In this document: in pieces, positions 41,482-48,595 of the stretch
Numbering within the stretch: the first letter of the stretch is position 1
Layout: every line of letters starts with the position of its first letter
Origin: Pseudomonas oleovorans subsp. oleovorans
Lineage (GTDB): Bacteria; Pseudomonadota; Gammaproteobacteria; Pseudomonadales; Pseudomonadaceae
Direction: 5' to 3'
DNA length: 64,000 bases
Assembly (NCBI RefSeq): GCF_002197815.1
Contig: NZ_NIUB01000022.1
Coordinates: forward strand, 18,968-82,967
Notes under the pieces: generated by a model
What the model saw: only the letters and a program-made list of their open reading frames with translations
Told to the model about the DNA's origin: nothing
Database searches by the model: none
Program-made: the position numbers and the translations under genes

Positions 41482-41856
41482 ATGAAGGGTAAGGCCGTAA
41501 ACCGCGTGCTCGTCGGTTTGGCTGTAAGTGCTGCTGTGTTCGCACAGCACTCTCAGGCATCGACCAAGATCACGCTCGACAAAACAGTTGCCGAGCTGGC
41601 TTCGGATGCCGAAATCAAGCGTTACCGTGCGATGTTGGAACTGAATCCCATCAAGCCGGTGGTCGATCAGTACCAGGATGCACTCCAGAACTTGGTGGTC
41701 GATAAGGAGCCGATGGGCATCGACAACCTGCTTCTGGCTGCCACTGCCACAGCTAAGGACCGAGACTCGACGAATGTCGGGGCCTGGGGCTACTGCCACA
41801 CCGCATGCCATGGCGCTTGCCATGGTGCTTGCCATGGCTCTCGCGGCTGGAGGTAA
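41482..41856 (+). CDS. Secreted Cys-His repeat peptide, candidate radical SAM substrate
   Basis: ATG 41482 follows GGAGAAGGGG. The 124-residue product has a signal peptide (basic start, hydrophobic 9-21, likely cut after SQA near 27), a charged helical middle and a Gly/Trp-flanked tail. The tail carries four tandem four-residue units: CHTA, CHGA, CHGA, CHGS (Cys 105, 109, 113, 117; His 106, 110, 114, 118), followed by RGWR. All four cysteines are confined to this tail. Short C-terminal repeats next to radical SAM genes are the hallmark of ribosomally made, modified peptides (compare the His-Xaa-Ser and Ala-Cys-Gly-Xaa repeat systems). An alternative role is metal binding by the unmodified Cys-His array. 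Confidence 0.8.
   Translation: MKGKAVNRVLVGLAVSAAVFAQHSQASTKITLDKTVAELASDAEIKRYRAMLELNPIKPVVDQYQDALQNLVVDKEPMGIDNLLLAATATAKDRDSTNVGAWGYCHTACHGACHGACHGSRGWR
41794..41841 (+). repeat. Four tandem 12-bp units encoding the Cys-His repeats
   Basis: Units begin at 41794, 41806, 41818 and 41830. The last three are nearly identical (TGCCATGG core), while the first differs in its second half. This suggests recent expansion of the coding repeat by slippage or unequal exchange. Confidence 0.9.
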
Positions 41857-41862
41857 CGAGCT

Positions 41863-43185
41863 ATGACAGCGATTATCGGTGACGCCCTGATGGGGGAAGC
41901 CCCCGCCGAGGAAGTGTCGGTACAGCCCGAGCAACCGTTCGTGGTTGGTAAAACAGCGTCTGAGTTGGATGCTGTTTTCCAGGCGCAATCCGAGGCTATC
42001 AAAGCCGACCCTGGCTTGAAGTTCGAGCGCACTGTTCACTACGCCTTGGTCGAATGCGACACCGAGTTGCAGCGCATCCCCCTCGATGCACTCTCGCTGG
42101 GTTTGAGTGTGCGTGCGAGCCAAGACGACCCTGACGCCCTCGACGAAAATTTCATTTTCAGCCTGCTGCTCGCAACAGGCACGCTGAGCCGCTGCACTAT
42201 CGACGTTGGTCCAAACTGCACTGTTGATCCTCAGCTCGTCCTGAATGAGGCAGAGGCACAAGGGCTCAATGTCCGCTTGATGCTGCCACCGTCCCCCGAA
42301 ACGGTTGATGCAGTTGTCAGCTACGTTGATCGCCTGGAGTCCTACTCGGCGCTATGGCTGAGCATGAGCAGCGGCAATTTCAGCCTTACGCCTCTCGACG
42401 GCTATCTCGAATACAAGTTCTCCGTCGCGCTCGGCCATACCCCGAAGGAAATCACCAACAACCGCGAAATGAAGCTCCTATTCACCGACGAAGTGCCGGT
42501 GGAGGTCATGGACTACATCAAGGCTAGGCTCGATCAGGTGATTGAGCGCGAGCTGGGCGGTGACGACTTCTTCGTGTCTGAGGCGCAAAAGCTCGGCGGC
42601 GCGCTCCGCCTGAAAGAAGCCGAGCTTCGTGAGGCGCGCAAAAGGATGCTGGAAGAAGAACTGGATGCCAGGACGCCAGTTCCGAACCTCATTCGCGCAA
42701 CGAGCAAGATGACTGGCCTTTCTATTCCTGATGCTGCTGGGCTCATCTACGAGTTGAAGAACAGTTTCCACTCTGTTCTGGACAAGTACCTGCCCAAAGA
42801 AGCCGACGAGAGCCTTGAGGACTACACCCCGAGCCGCGCTCAGAAGGCTTTTGCTCACAACCTAGTCAGCGCATTGGGCGGTGCCTTTGGTGGGGCTGAT
42901 GGCTTACTGGGGGCGTGGGATCAGCTTAGCGCCAAATCACAGCTCAAGCAGCTGGTTGACTTAGACAGGGGAGCGGTCGAGCCTTCTCCCTCTGCTCGCG
43001 GCGCAGCTGAGGTGATAGGCGTGGACGGCAAAGTTGCGGCTCTGGCGGCAGCCGAGTTTGTTGGCATGCTGGGTTCCATCCTGAAAGCAGGCGGGGCAAT
43101 CAGCGAGATAGGTCTGGAGAAACCTCAGCCTGTGGCTGAGCCAGTATCTGTTCAGCCGGCCAGCAACATCATTGCTGTTGGCTGA
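41863..43185 (+). CDS. Unrecognised 440-residue companion of the Cys-His peptide
   Basis: The gene starts 6 bases after the peptide gene. The soluble protein is acidic, with a mixed N-terminal domain (about 35-230), a helical middle (about 235-300, rich in Glu, Arg and Leu) and a Gly/Ala-rich C-terminal part. Two similar phrases sit at its ends: EVSVQPEQPFVVG (about 17-29) and PVSVQPASNIIAVG (427-440). The final IIAVG is shared in form with rSAM3 and rSAM9. I find no enzyme motif. It could be a leader-recognition protein, chaperone, second substrate or immunity protein. Confidence 0.6.
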   Translation: MTAIIGDALMGEAPAEEVSVQPEQPFVVGKTASELDAVFQAQSEAIKADPGLKFERTVHYALVECDTELQRIPLDALSLGLSVRASQDDPDALDENFIFSLLLATGTLSRCTIDVGPNCTVDPQLVLNEAEAQGLNVRLMLPPSPETVDAVVSYVDRLESYSALWLSMSSGNFSLTPLDGYLEYKFSVALGHTPKEITNNREMKLLFTDEVPVEVMDYIKARLDQVIERELGGDDFFVSEAQKLGGALRLKEAELREARKRMLEEELDARTPVPNLIRATSKMTGLSIPDAAGLIYELKNSFHSVLDKYLPKEADESLEDYTPSRAQKAFAHNLVSALGGAFGGADGLLGAWDQLSAKSQLKQLVDLDRGAVEPSPSARGAAEVIGVDGKVAALAAAEFVGMLGSILKAGGAISEIGLEKPQPVAEPVSVQPASNIIAVG

Positions 43186-43223
43186 CGGTACTGCGCTCGG
43201 CTAATCGAGCGCTCCGAGGTGGT

Positions 43224-44285
43224 ATGGACACGAAAGAGGCAGTTGGCTTCATCAACGTAACTCGGCAATGCAATGTCGATTGCAAGCGCTGTTATTTGAC
43301 CGAGGCCCACCGGGCTGCGAAAGAGCGCCTGCCGTTGCCAACCCTTGAGCGCTTCCTGGATTCTGGTTTCTGGCTTGGGAGGCCCGTCACCCTCATATGG
43401 GAGGGTGGCGAGCCATCTGTGGTTGGGCAAGCGGCCATGAAGGCCTATTGCGACACTGCACGCAGCGCCTTGAGTCATGCGCACCAGACCATGGTGACGA
43501 ATTGCTTTAACGTGTCCAGCTGGCTGATCGATCTTGCTCACGACGAGTTTGAGGGCAGGGTCGAAACTACATACGCATTCGCCCACAAGTATTCCCTCTC
43601 GGGCGATGCAGCTCACTATCAGCGCAAGTTCCTATCGGGCCTCAATGCGTTCTGGGATGCAGGGGTCGAATGCCCTGTAAACGTTGAGCTGAACATAGAA
43701 ACGATTCAGGCCGGTCCAGCAGCACTTGCCGCGGTCATTCTCGGCTCCAAATGCCGGGTCTGGGAGTTCGACGTTTCGGTAGATTTCCGCTCTTTTTTGT
43801 CGGCGCCGGCCTATGCCGCTTCAAGTGTTCCTCTGCTGCCCCTTACAGCAAGCTACGCGCAAGTCTGGGATTTCTTGATGCGCTTGCAGGCTGAGTGGGG
43901 GGCGGCATTCCAAGATCAAGGTATTGTGATTGGTGCGTTTCACCAGCAAGTCGGGCAGCCAAACAACCAGTTTAACGTTGCTTGCGAGAGCCGCTTCCTG
44001 ACGCTTAATCCTGACGGGACAGTTACCACAAACCCTTTGTACTCCGACCTCGGCGGCACATTCCTAGGGAACGTCAATGAAGGAGGTATGGAGCCCATCC
44101 TCTTGTCATCGCGTCGTAAAGCAAGGGTCATGGCCGACAGGGCGCGCACTACGCCCTGTCGCAACTGCATTCACGCGCATTACTGCAAGGGCGGCCCCTC
44201 GCACGTCCCGGTGAGTGACGGTTCAGGCGAATGCGCAGGTGGACGCTCAATGTGGGACAAGATTCTGGAGCGAAGCTGTGCATAA
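43224..44285 (+). CDS. rSAM4: radical SAM enzyme
   Basis: The 353-residue protein has CNVDCKRC (Cys 16, 20 and 23) and EGGEP (about 67-71), and late cysteines in ACESRF, CRNCIHAHYCKG and ECAGG. The SPASM-like set is slightly reduced compared with rSAM1: its DPDG-like turn NPDGTVTTNP lacks the following cysteine. It follows the companion gene after 38 bases and overlaps rSAM5 by 8 bases. Confidence 0.86.
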   Translation: MDTKEAVGFINVTRQCNVDCKRCYLTEAHRAAKERLPLPTLERFLDSGFWLGRPVTLIWEGGEPSVVGQAAMKAYCDTARSALSHAHQTMVTNCFNVSSWLIDLAHDEFEGRVETTYAFAHKYSLSGDAAHYQRKFLSGLNAFWDAGVECPVNVELNIETIQAGPAALAAVILGSKCRVWEFDVSVDFRSFLSAPAYAASSVPLLPLTASYAQVWDFLMRLQAEWGAAFQDQGIVIGAFHQQVGQPNNQFNVACESRFLTLNPDGTVTTNPLYSDLGGTFLGNVNEGGMEPILLSSRRKARVMADRARTTPCRNCIHAHYCKGGPSHVPVSDGSGECAGGRSMWDKILERSCA

Positions 44286-46026
44286 GGCTCGGACTGTCAA
44301 TCAAGCAAACGTGAGCATCACCGCAACGAGGTGGTGTAACAGGCGCTGCACCCACTGCTACATCGATCCGAAAGAGCTGGCCAATCGCTCTTTCATGCAG
44401 CCAGAGACTTTCAAGTCAATTTTCCCGCGCATGCGCGAGTTGCTGGCGCTGGACAAGGGGCTTGAAGAAATCGAGTGGGAGCTGATTGGGGGGGAGATTA
44501 CCAGCTTGCCGGTCGAGTATTGGCAGGAGAACCTTCCATTCGCACTGGACCAATGCGCTGACTTCAATAAGGTGCTCAAGACGCCGGGCTCGATCAACGT
44601 GCTCTCTAACCTCATCTTCGCTGATGAGAAACGGCGGAGTGATTACCTTGACCTGTTCGCTAAATATGGCGACAGACAGGAAATGTGCCTGTACACCTCC
44701 TGGGAGCCTGAGACTAACCGCTTCGGAAAGAACATGGCTTTGTTCGACCGCTGGAAAGAAACGGTCAGAGAAGCTGGCGTCCGTCAAAAAATTCTAGATG
44801 TGATCCTCACGCGGACAGTCGTTGACCTTGGCCCGGAGTATCTGCTGGAGACTTTCCTGCCGCTTGGGATCAAGGACTTCTCAATCAAGATGATTAGTCC
44901 GTTCGGGTCTGGTCGGACATTCTGGCAACCGAATATGGTGGAATTCGAGAGGATGAGTGATTACCTCATTCGCCTTTTCGACATGGTGCCCGAGGGCATC
45001 ACATTCACGCCTGCGGATGAAATGAGCGGTGCGGTGTTCAGGGGGACAAGCTATCAGTGCATTGGAAACTTCCGTTACGACCTAGCGATTGAGCCGGACG
45101 GGCTGACTACGTTCAATGCCAACCAGACAACCGACGAGGCATCGCTGGGTTCGGGGCTCATCTACCTGGATGATCCAGATTGGAGCTGGAAGGTCTTGAG
45201 TGACAACACTCAGGAGCTGGATAACAAGCTATCCGCGTACCACGATTACTGTTTCCAGTGCGAGTTTCATTCCTCCTGTGCTGGGGGCTGGTATCACTAC
45301 CGAACCGCTGCGCCGGAGGATGTACGTGCCTGGGATGCGGGTGACTGTCCTGGCTACAAGAAGCTTTGGACCAAGATCAAGAACAAGTACGGCGCATTCG
45401 ACCGCCCGGTTCAGGTTCACCGTGAAGAAATGTCCAGGCTCCGCAGCGAGCGCAATTCTGTAACGCGCTCTACGAGCCTTTCCCTGGAGCCGACTGATGA
45501 CTCTCTTTCTCATGCCCAGTGGCTAAAGCAGGTCGCAGGTAACGAGGTCCAGCTTCTTGCAGGGGAGGGTATGGGCAAGCCCCTCGTTCAACGGATGTGG
45601 GCGTATCAGGCAGTAGGTTGCCGCATGCTTTTGACCGAAGCAGAGTTTGTGAGGCTCACAGACAGTGAACAGCGCACCGTTGTAGAGCATCTGGTGTACG
45701 ACGATTTCTTTGCCTTGTCACTGGGTGAGGGAGCCGTATGGAGCTGGTGCGAACGAAACCCGGCTGACCCTCTCGCCAATCTGCTGGTTGCTGGAGCGCA
45801 AGCGGTTGAGTCAGGGCATGTAGGAGAAAGCTTGATTGCTGCTGGGCACAACACGGAACTTCTGCGCTGGGTGATCCAGAATCCAAGGCGTGGGCATGAC
45901 GCTGCGGACCTGGCTGATGCCGATCCGGTTATTAGAGCGTGTGCGTTGCGGTTAAGAACCGAGGCGCGCTTTAGCGGCGCCGCAAGTAGTGGTGAAGCGG
46001 TTGAGAGGGTACGGGCGGCGCGATAA
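44278..46026 (+). CDS. rSAM5: radical SAM enzyme with extra C-terminal domain
   Basis: GTG 44278 has GGAG 7 bases upstream and overlaps the end of rSAM4. The 582-residue product has CNRRCTHC (Cys 20, 24 and 27) and an IGGEI variant of the GGE motif, then SLPVEYWQENLPFAL. Late cysteines occur in YQCIGN, CFQCEFHSSC and DCPGY. Beyond about residue 400 there is an added helical domain (with QRMWAYQAVGCRML) that is also found in rSAM6 and rSAM7, so these three are paralogues. A near-copy of the palindrome lies at 44425. A TnpB remnant follows and separates it from rSAM6. Confidence 0.86.
   Translation: MHKARTVNQANVSITATRWCNRRCTHCYIDPKELANRSFMQPETFKSIFPRMRELLALDKGLEEIEWELIGGEITSLPVEYWQENLPFALDQCADFNKVLKTPGSINVLSNLIFADEKRRSDYLDLFAKYGDRQEMCLYTSWEPETNRFGKNMALFDRWKETVREAGVRQKILDVILTRTVVDLGPEYLLETFLPLGIKDFSIKMISPFGSGRTFWQPNMVEFERMSDYLIRLFDMVPEGITFTPADEMSGAVFRGTSYQCIGNFRYDLAIEPDGLTTFNANQTTDEASLGSGLIYLDDPDWSWKVLSDNTQELDNKLSAYHDYCFQCEFHSSCAGGWYHYRTAAPEDVRAWDAGDCPGYKKLWTKIKNKYGAFDRPVQVHREEMSRLRSERNSVTRSTSLSLEPTDDSLSHAQWLKQVAGNEVQLLAGEGMGKPLVQRMWAYQAVGCRMLLTEAEFVRLTDSEQRTVVEHLVYDDFFALSLGEGAVWSWCERNPADPLANLLVAGAQAVESGHVGESLIAAGHNTELLRWVIQNPRRGHDAADLADADPVIRACALRLRTEARFSGAASSGEAVERVRAAR
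44425..44438. repeat. 14-bp palindrome, near copy
   Basis: CCGCGCATGCGCGA differs from the 14-mer only in the last base. It lies inside rSAM5 in a frame that encodes Pro-Arg-Met-Arg-Glu, unlike the Arg-Ala-Cys-Ala-Glu copies. Confidence 0.65.
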
Positions 46027-46030
46027 TTCG

Positions 46031-46171
46031 CTACCGCCTCGGCTCTGAAAATAGCCACCAAAACCCAGCAGCAATCGCTGGGATAATCAGAGTCACGCGG
46101 GCTATGGCCATGGCCTGAGATTGGCTTGAGTCAATAAGAAGCAGCCCTGTCCCTGCAATTGTCACCCCCAT
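46031..46171 (-). CDS. Possible 46-residue membrane peptide beside the TnpB remnant
   Basis: A minus-strand frame starts at ATG 46171 with GGGAGAG just upstream. It encodes two hydrophobic segments (about 1-13 and 27-40), ending FSEPRR. It lies between rSAM5 and the truncated TnpB gene, opposite to both. It could be a small intact gene, the remaining end of a gene cut by the mobile element, or a chance frame. Confidence 0.3.
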   Translation of the reverse strand: MGVTIAGTGLLLIDSSQSQAMAIARVTLIIPAIAAGFWWLFSEPRR

Positions 46172-46172
46172 C

Positions 46173-46682
46173 GTGCTCTCCCGCAGCCGTATCGCCAATG
46201 TGCGCCGCGATTACCTGCACAAGACTTCAACGACCATCAGCAAGAACCACGCGATGGTGTGCATCGAAGACTTGAAGGTTAGCAACATGAGCGCTTCGGC
46301 AGCCGGCACGGCTGAACAGCCAGGGCGCAACGTGAAGGCCAAGGCTGGCCTTAACAAAGCGATTCTCGATCAGGGATGGTTCGAGTTTCGCCGCCAGCTG
46401 GACTACAAGCTGGCCTGGAAGGGTGGATGGCTCATCGCTGTGCCTGCCCACAACACCAGCCGTACCTGCCCTTGCTGCGGTCACGTCAGCCAGGACAATC
46501 GCAAGACTCAGGCGCAGTTCTTGTGCGTGCGGTGCGGCTATGCGAACAACGCTGACGTGGTGGGCGCAATCAACGTGCTGCGCCGTGGCGAGGCACACCT
46601 GAGCAACGAAGGGCTGGACTTAGCCCGGTTCGCCTGTGAAGTGAACGGTGCGGTCATGCCGTCAGCAGCAGGAACCTGTTAG
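46173..46682 (+). pseudogene. tnpB: Truncated TnpB RNA-guided nuclease gene
   Basis: Only about 165 residues remain, compared with roughly 400 in intact TnpB. The surviving part begins near RIANVRRDYLHKTS. It keeps the RuvC-like Glu-Asp-Leu segment (VCIEDLKVSNM), the zinc ribbon (CPCCGH, then CVRCGY) and the last catalytic Asp in NNADVVGA. The first RuvC Asp and the RNA-binding N-terminus are missing, so it cannot be an active nuclease. It ends VNGAVMPSAAGTC. Confidence 0.85.
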
Positions 46683-46756
46683 CCGAGCAAACGGCTAACG
46701 CCTGTAAAGGAATCCCCCTCCTGAGCGGACACCGCGAAGGTGGGGGAGGATGTCAA
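46683..46756 (+). ncRNA. Right-end region, possible omega-RNA scaffold remnant
   Basis: In this element class the guide RNA is made from the 3' end of tnpB and the right end. Here AATCCCCCTCC can pair with GGTGGGGGAGG across an internal GCGGACACCGC hairpin-like section, ending at GGATGTCAA. With tnpB broken, the RNA may be non-functional or may serve another copy in trans. Confidence 0.4.
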
Positions 46757-46795
46757 ACCGTCTCAAACGGTGCCTTCTGGGTTGCACTATCAGGT

Positions 46796-48595
46796 ATGAA
46801 GATCATGCCTTACAGCCTGCCCCGCAACCGTTCGATTGAGATGATGAGCACCACTATCTCGACGAACCTGAACTGCAACATGTCGTGCAGGCATTGCTAC
46901 ATCCAGCCCGAGCTGCTTCGTGTGAAAGAGTACGTCGATGAGGCCACATACCGGCGTTGCGTGGAGGTCATCATTGAGTCCTTCCACTTGGACGAGTCCG
47001 TGTCCTACCTGCACCTCGACGTGCTCGGTGGCGAGGCCACCTTGATGCCTTTCGAGTTCTGGGAAAGGAACCTGCCTTGGACGCTCGACAAGATCAGCGA
47101 GCTGAACGCCGCAGGCATCCAAACTGAGTTCACGTTCTGTAGCAACCTGATGTGGCGCGACGAGCGCTACCTCGATCTGCTGCGAGCGCATCGGCACCAT
47201 CCAGCCATGGATATTGCGATCAGCTTTGAGGGGCCAGAGAGCGGGCGCTTCGGGCGGAACATGGCCATCTTCCCAAAGTTCTTGCAGCGCATCGAAGCGC
47301 TAGGCGACTGCAACATGCTGAACTTGGTGTTGATCATGGGGCAGGGGATTATCGACCTAGGTCCCCAGTACATCATCGACACCTTTGTAAAGCGCGGGAT
47401 CACAGACGTGACCTGCGACATGATCTTCCCGTGGGGATCAGGGAAAGCTTATTTCGAGCAGCATCAACCTCTGTACTCCGATGTGGCGAAATTCATCGCC
47501 GATCTGACCGACCTCGGAAGGCCCTATGGCCTGACGGTCGATCACCTGGATGACATGAAGAAGTCTCTACGGACGCTTTCCCGCTCGCAGAACACTCTGA
47601 ACGATGCCTACGAGTATCACTGGGATCAGCGCGGGTTTCTTTCACTCAACCCGAACCAAACCGGCACCGAGGCGGTGAGGCCCGTGGTAGGGCTCCATGC
47701 AACGGACGCGAATGCCGCTCTCAAAATCGTCTGGGGCAACAATACAGAGCTGGACAACAAGCTCAGCTATGAACATGACTTCTGTCGGGACTGCAAATAC
47801 CTCCAGGCTTGCAACTCTGGTTGGTATCCGCACAAAGGAATGGAGCCGCAGGTCGTTCGCAAATACATGGAACCCTCCGGCCAAGGCTTTTCCTGTCCGG
47901 GCTTCTACGAGCTTTGGGAGCGAGAAGCAAAATCCAGCTTTGACCCTATCGGTGTGACTCGCTACGGCGACGAAAGAAGGGCTCGGAAAGCGAAGCGTCA
48001 GGTTCGAGCGGCGACTACCTGTGATCGTATGCGAGAGGCCGACTACTCGGACGACTACGAGGGTTTCTTCGAGGCGGTGAAGGCCAAGCCGAAAGTTGAG
48101 GTCTTCGACGGGTTGCTGTTTGGGTTGTCGCCGAGGCAGCGGCTTTGGTTCTACGACCGACTGGGGGTTGCCGTAAGTTTTGCCGGTGGAGTTGCTTCCT
48201 TCACCGATGCGGCATCCATCATCGCGCACTCCATTGCAGGCAACTATCACACTGTCGAGGTGGAGCTAGATGAGGTGGCCCGCTTCGCATCGAGTCAACC
48301 TGGGCATTCCCTGGTTGGCTATCTCAGGGATGCACTCGGTGTTGTTCAGCAGTGGGCGATGGCGCCCATTGAATTACGCGAAGGCTATGCACGGCACGGT
48401 CAGTCCGGCTTGGAGATTTCTTTCAAGTACGAGGACCTTTTGATCTGGATGCTGCGGTTCGCCGAGAGACTAGCCGACCACGCCGTTATCGTTCCGACAG
48501 CTGATGTGCGGCTGACACCCGCCTCCTATGACTACATGCAGCGCATCAAGGCAAGTGCCTACAGGGTGACGCGCATCCTCCAGGGCTCCAAATGA
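46796..48595 (+). CDS. rSAM6: radical SAM enzyme with extra C-terminal domain
   Basis: The 599-residue product has CNMSCRHC (Cys 27, 31 and 34) and an LGGEA variant, followed by LMPFEFWERNLPWTL, a phrase almost repeated in rSAM7. Late cysteines occur in CRDCKYLQAC and FSCPGF. The added C-terminal domain (from about 415) contains QRLWFYDRLGVAV and DYEGFFEAVKAKP, matching rSAM7 and rSAM5. It ends by overlapping the PEP-synthase-like fusion gene (ATGA). Confidence 0.86.
   Translation: MKIMPYSLPRNRSIEMMSTTISTNLNCNMSCRHCYIQPELLRVKEYVDEATYRRCVEVIIESFHLDESVSYLHLDVLGGEATLMPFEFWERNLPWTLDKISELNAAGIQTEFTFCSNLMWRDERYLDLLRAHRHHPAMDIAISFEGPESGRFGRNMAIFPKFLQRIEALGDCNMLNLVLIMGQGIIDLGPQYIIDTFVKRGITDVTCDMIFPWGSGKAYFEQHQPLYSDVAKFIADLTDLGRPYGLTVDHLDDMKKSLRTLSRSQNTLNDAYEYHWDQRGFLSLNPNQTGTEAVRPVVGLHATDANAALKIVWGNNTELDNKLSYEHDFCRDCKYLQACNSGWYPHKGMEPQVVRKYMEPSGQGFSCPGFYELWEREAKSSFDPIGVTRYGDERRARKAKRQVRAATTCDRMREADYSDDYEGFFEAVKAKPKVEVFDGLLFGLSPRQRLWFYDRLGVAVSFAGGVASFTDAASIIAHSIAGNYHTVEVELDEVARFASSQPGHSLVGYLRDALGVVQQWAMAPIELREGYARHGQSGLEISFKYEDLLIWMLRFAERLADHAVIVPTADVRLTPASYDYMQRIKASAYRVTRILQGSK

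Larger units (their letters stand above)
46172..46756 (+). mobile_element. 5'-truncated IS200/IS605-type element remnant (TnpB only)
   Basis: The segment contains the C-terminal part of a TnpB gene and a right end that finishes GGAGGATGTCAA at 46756. The same end sequence is found, inverted, at 63861 next to another TnpB gene, which supports the boundary. No TnpA transposase or left end is visible; the left boundary near 46140-46175 is approximate. The remnant sits between rSAM5 and rSAM6 in the long operon and may affect expression downstream. Confidence 0.75.

Noticed and set aside
41794..41841. The Cys-His repeats as a heme c or zinc-finger motif
   Set aside because: Heme c attachment needs C-x-x-C-H, which is absent, and the spacing of Cys and His does not fit common zinc fingers. 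Simple metal binding remains possible and is noted in the gene entry.
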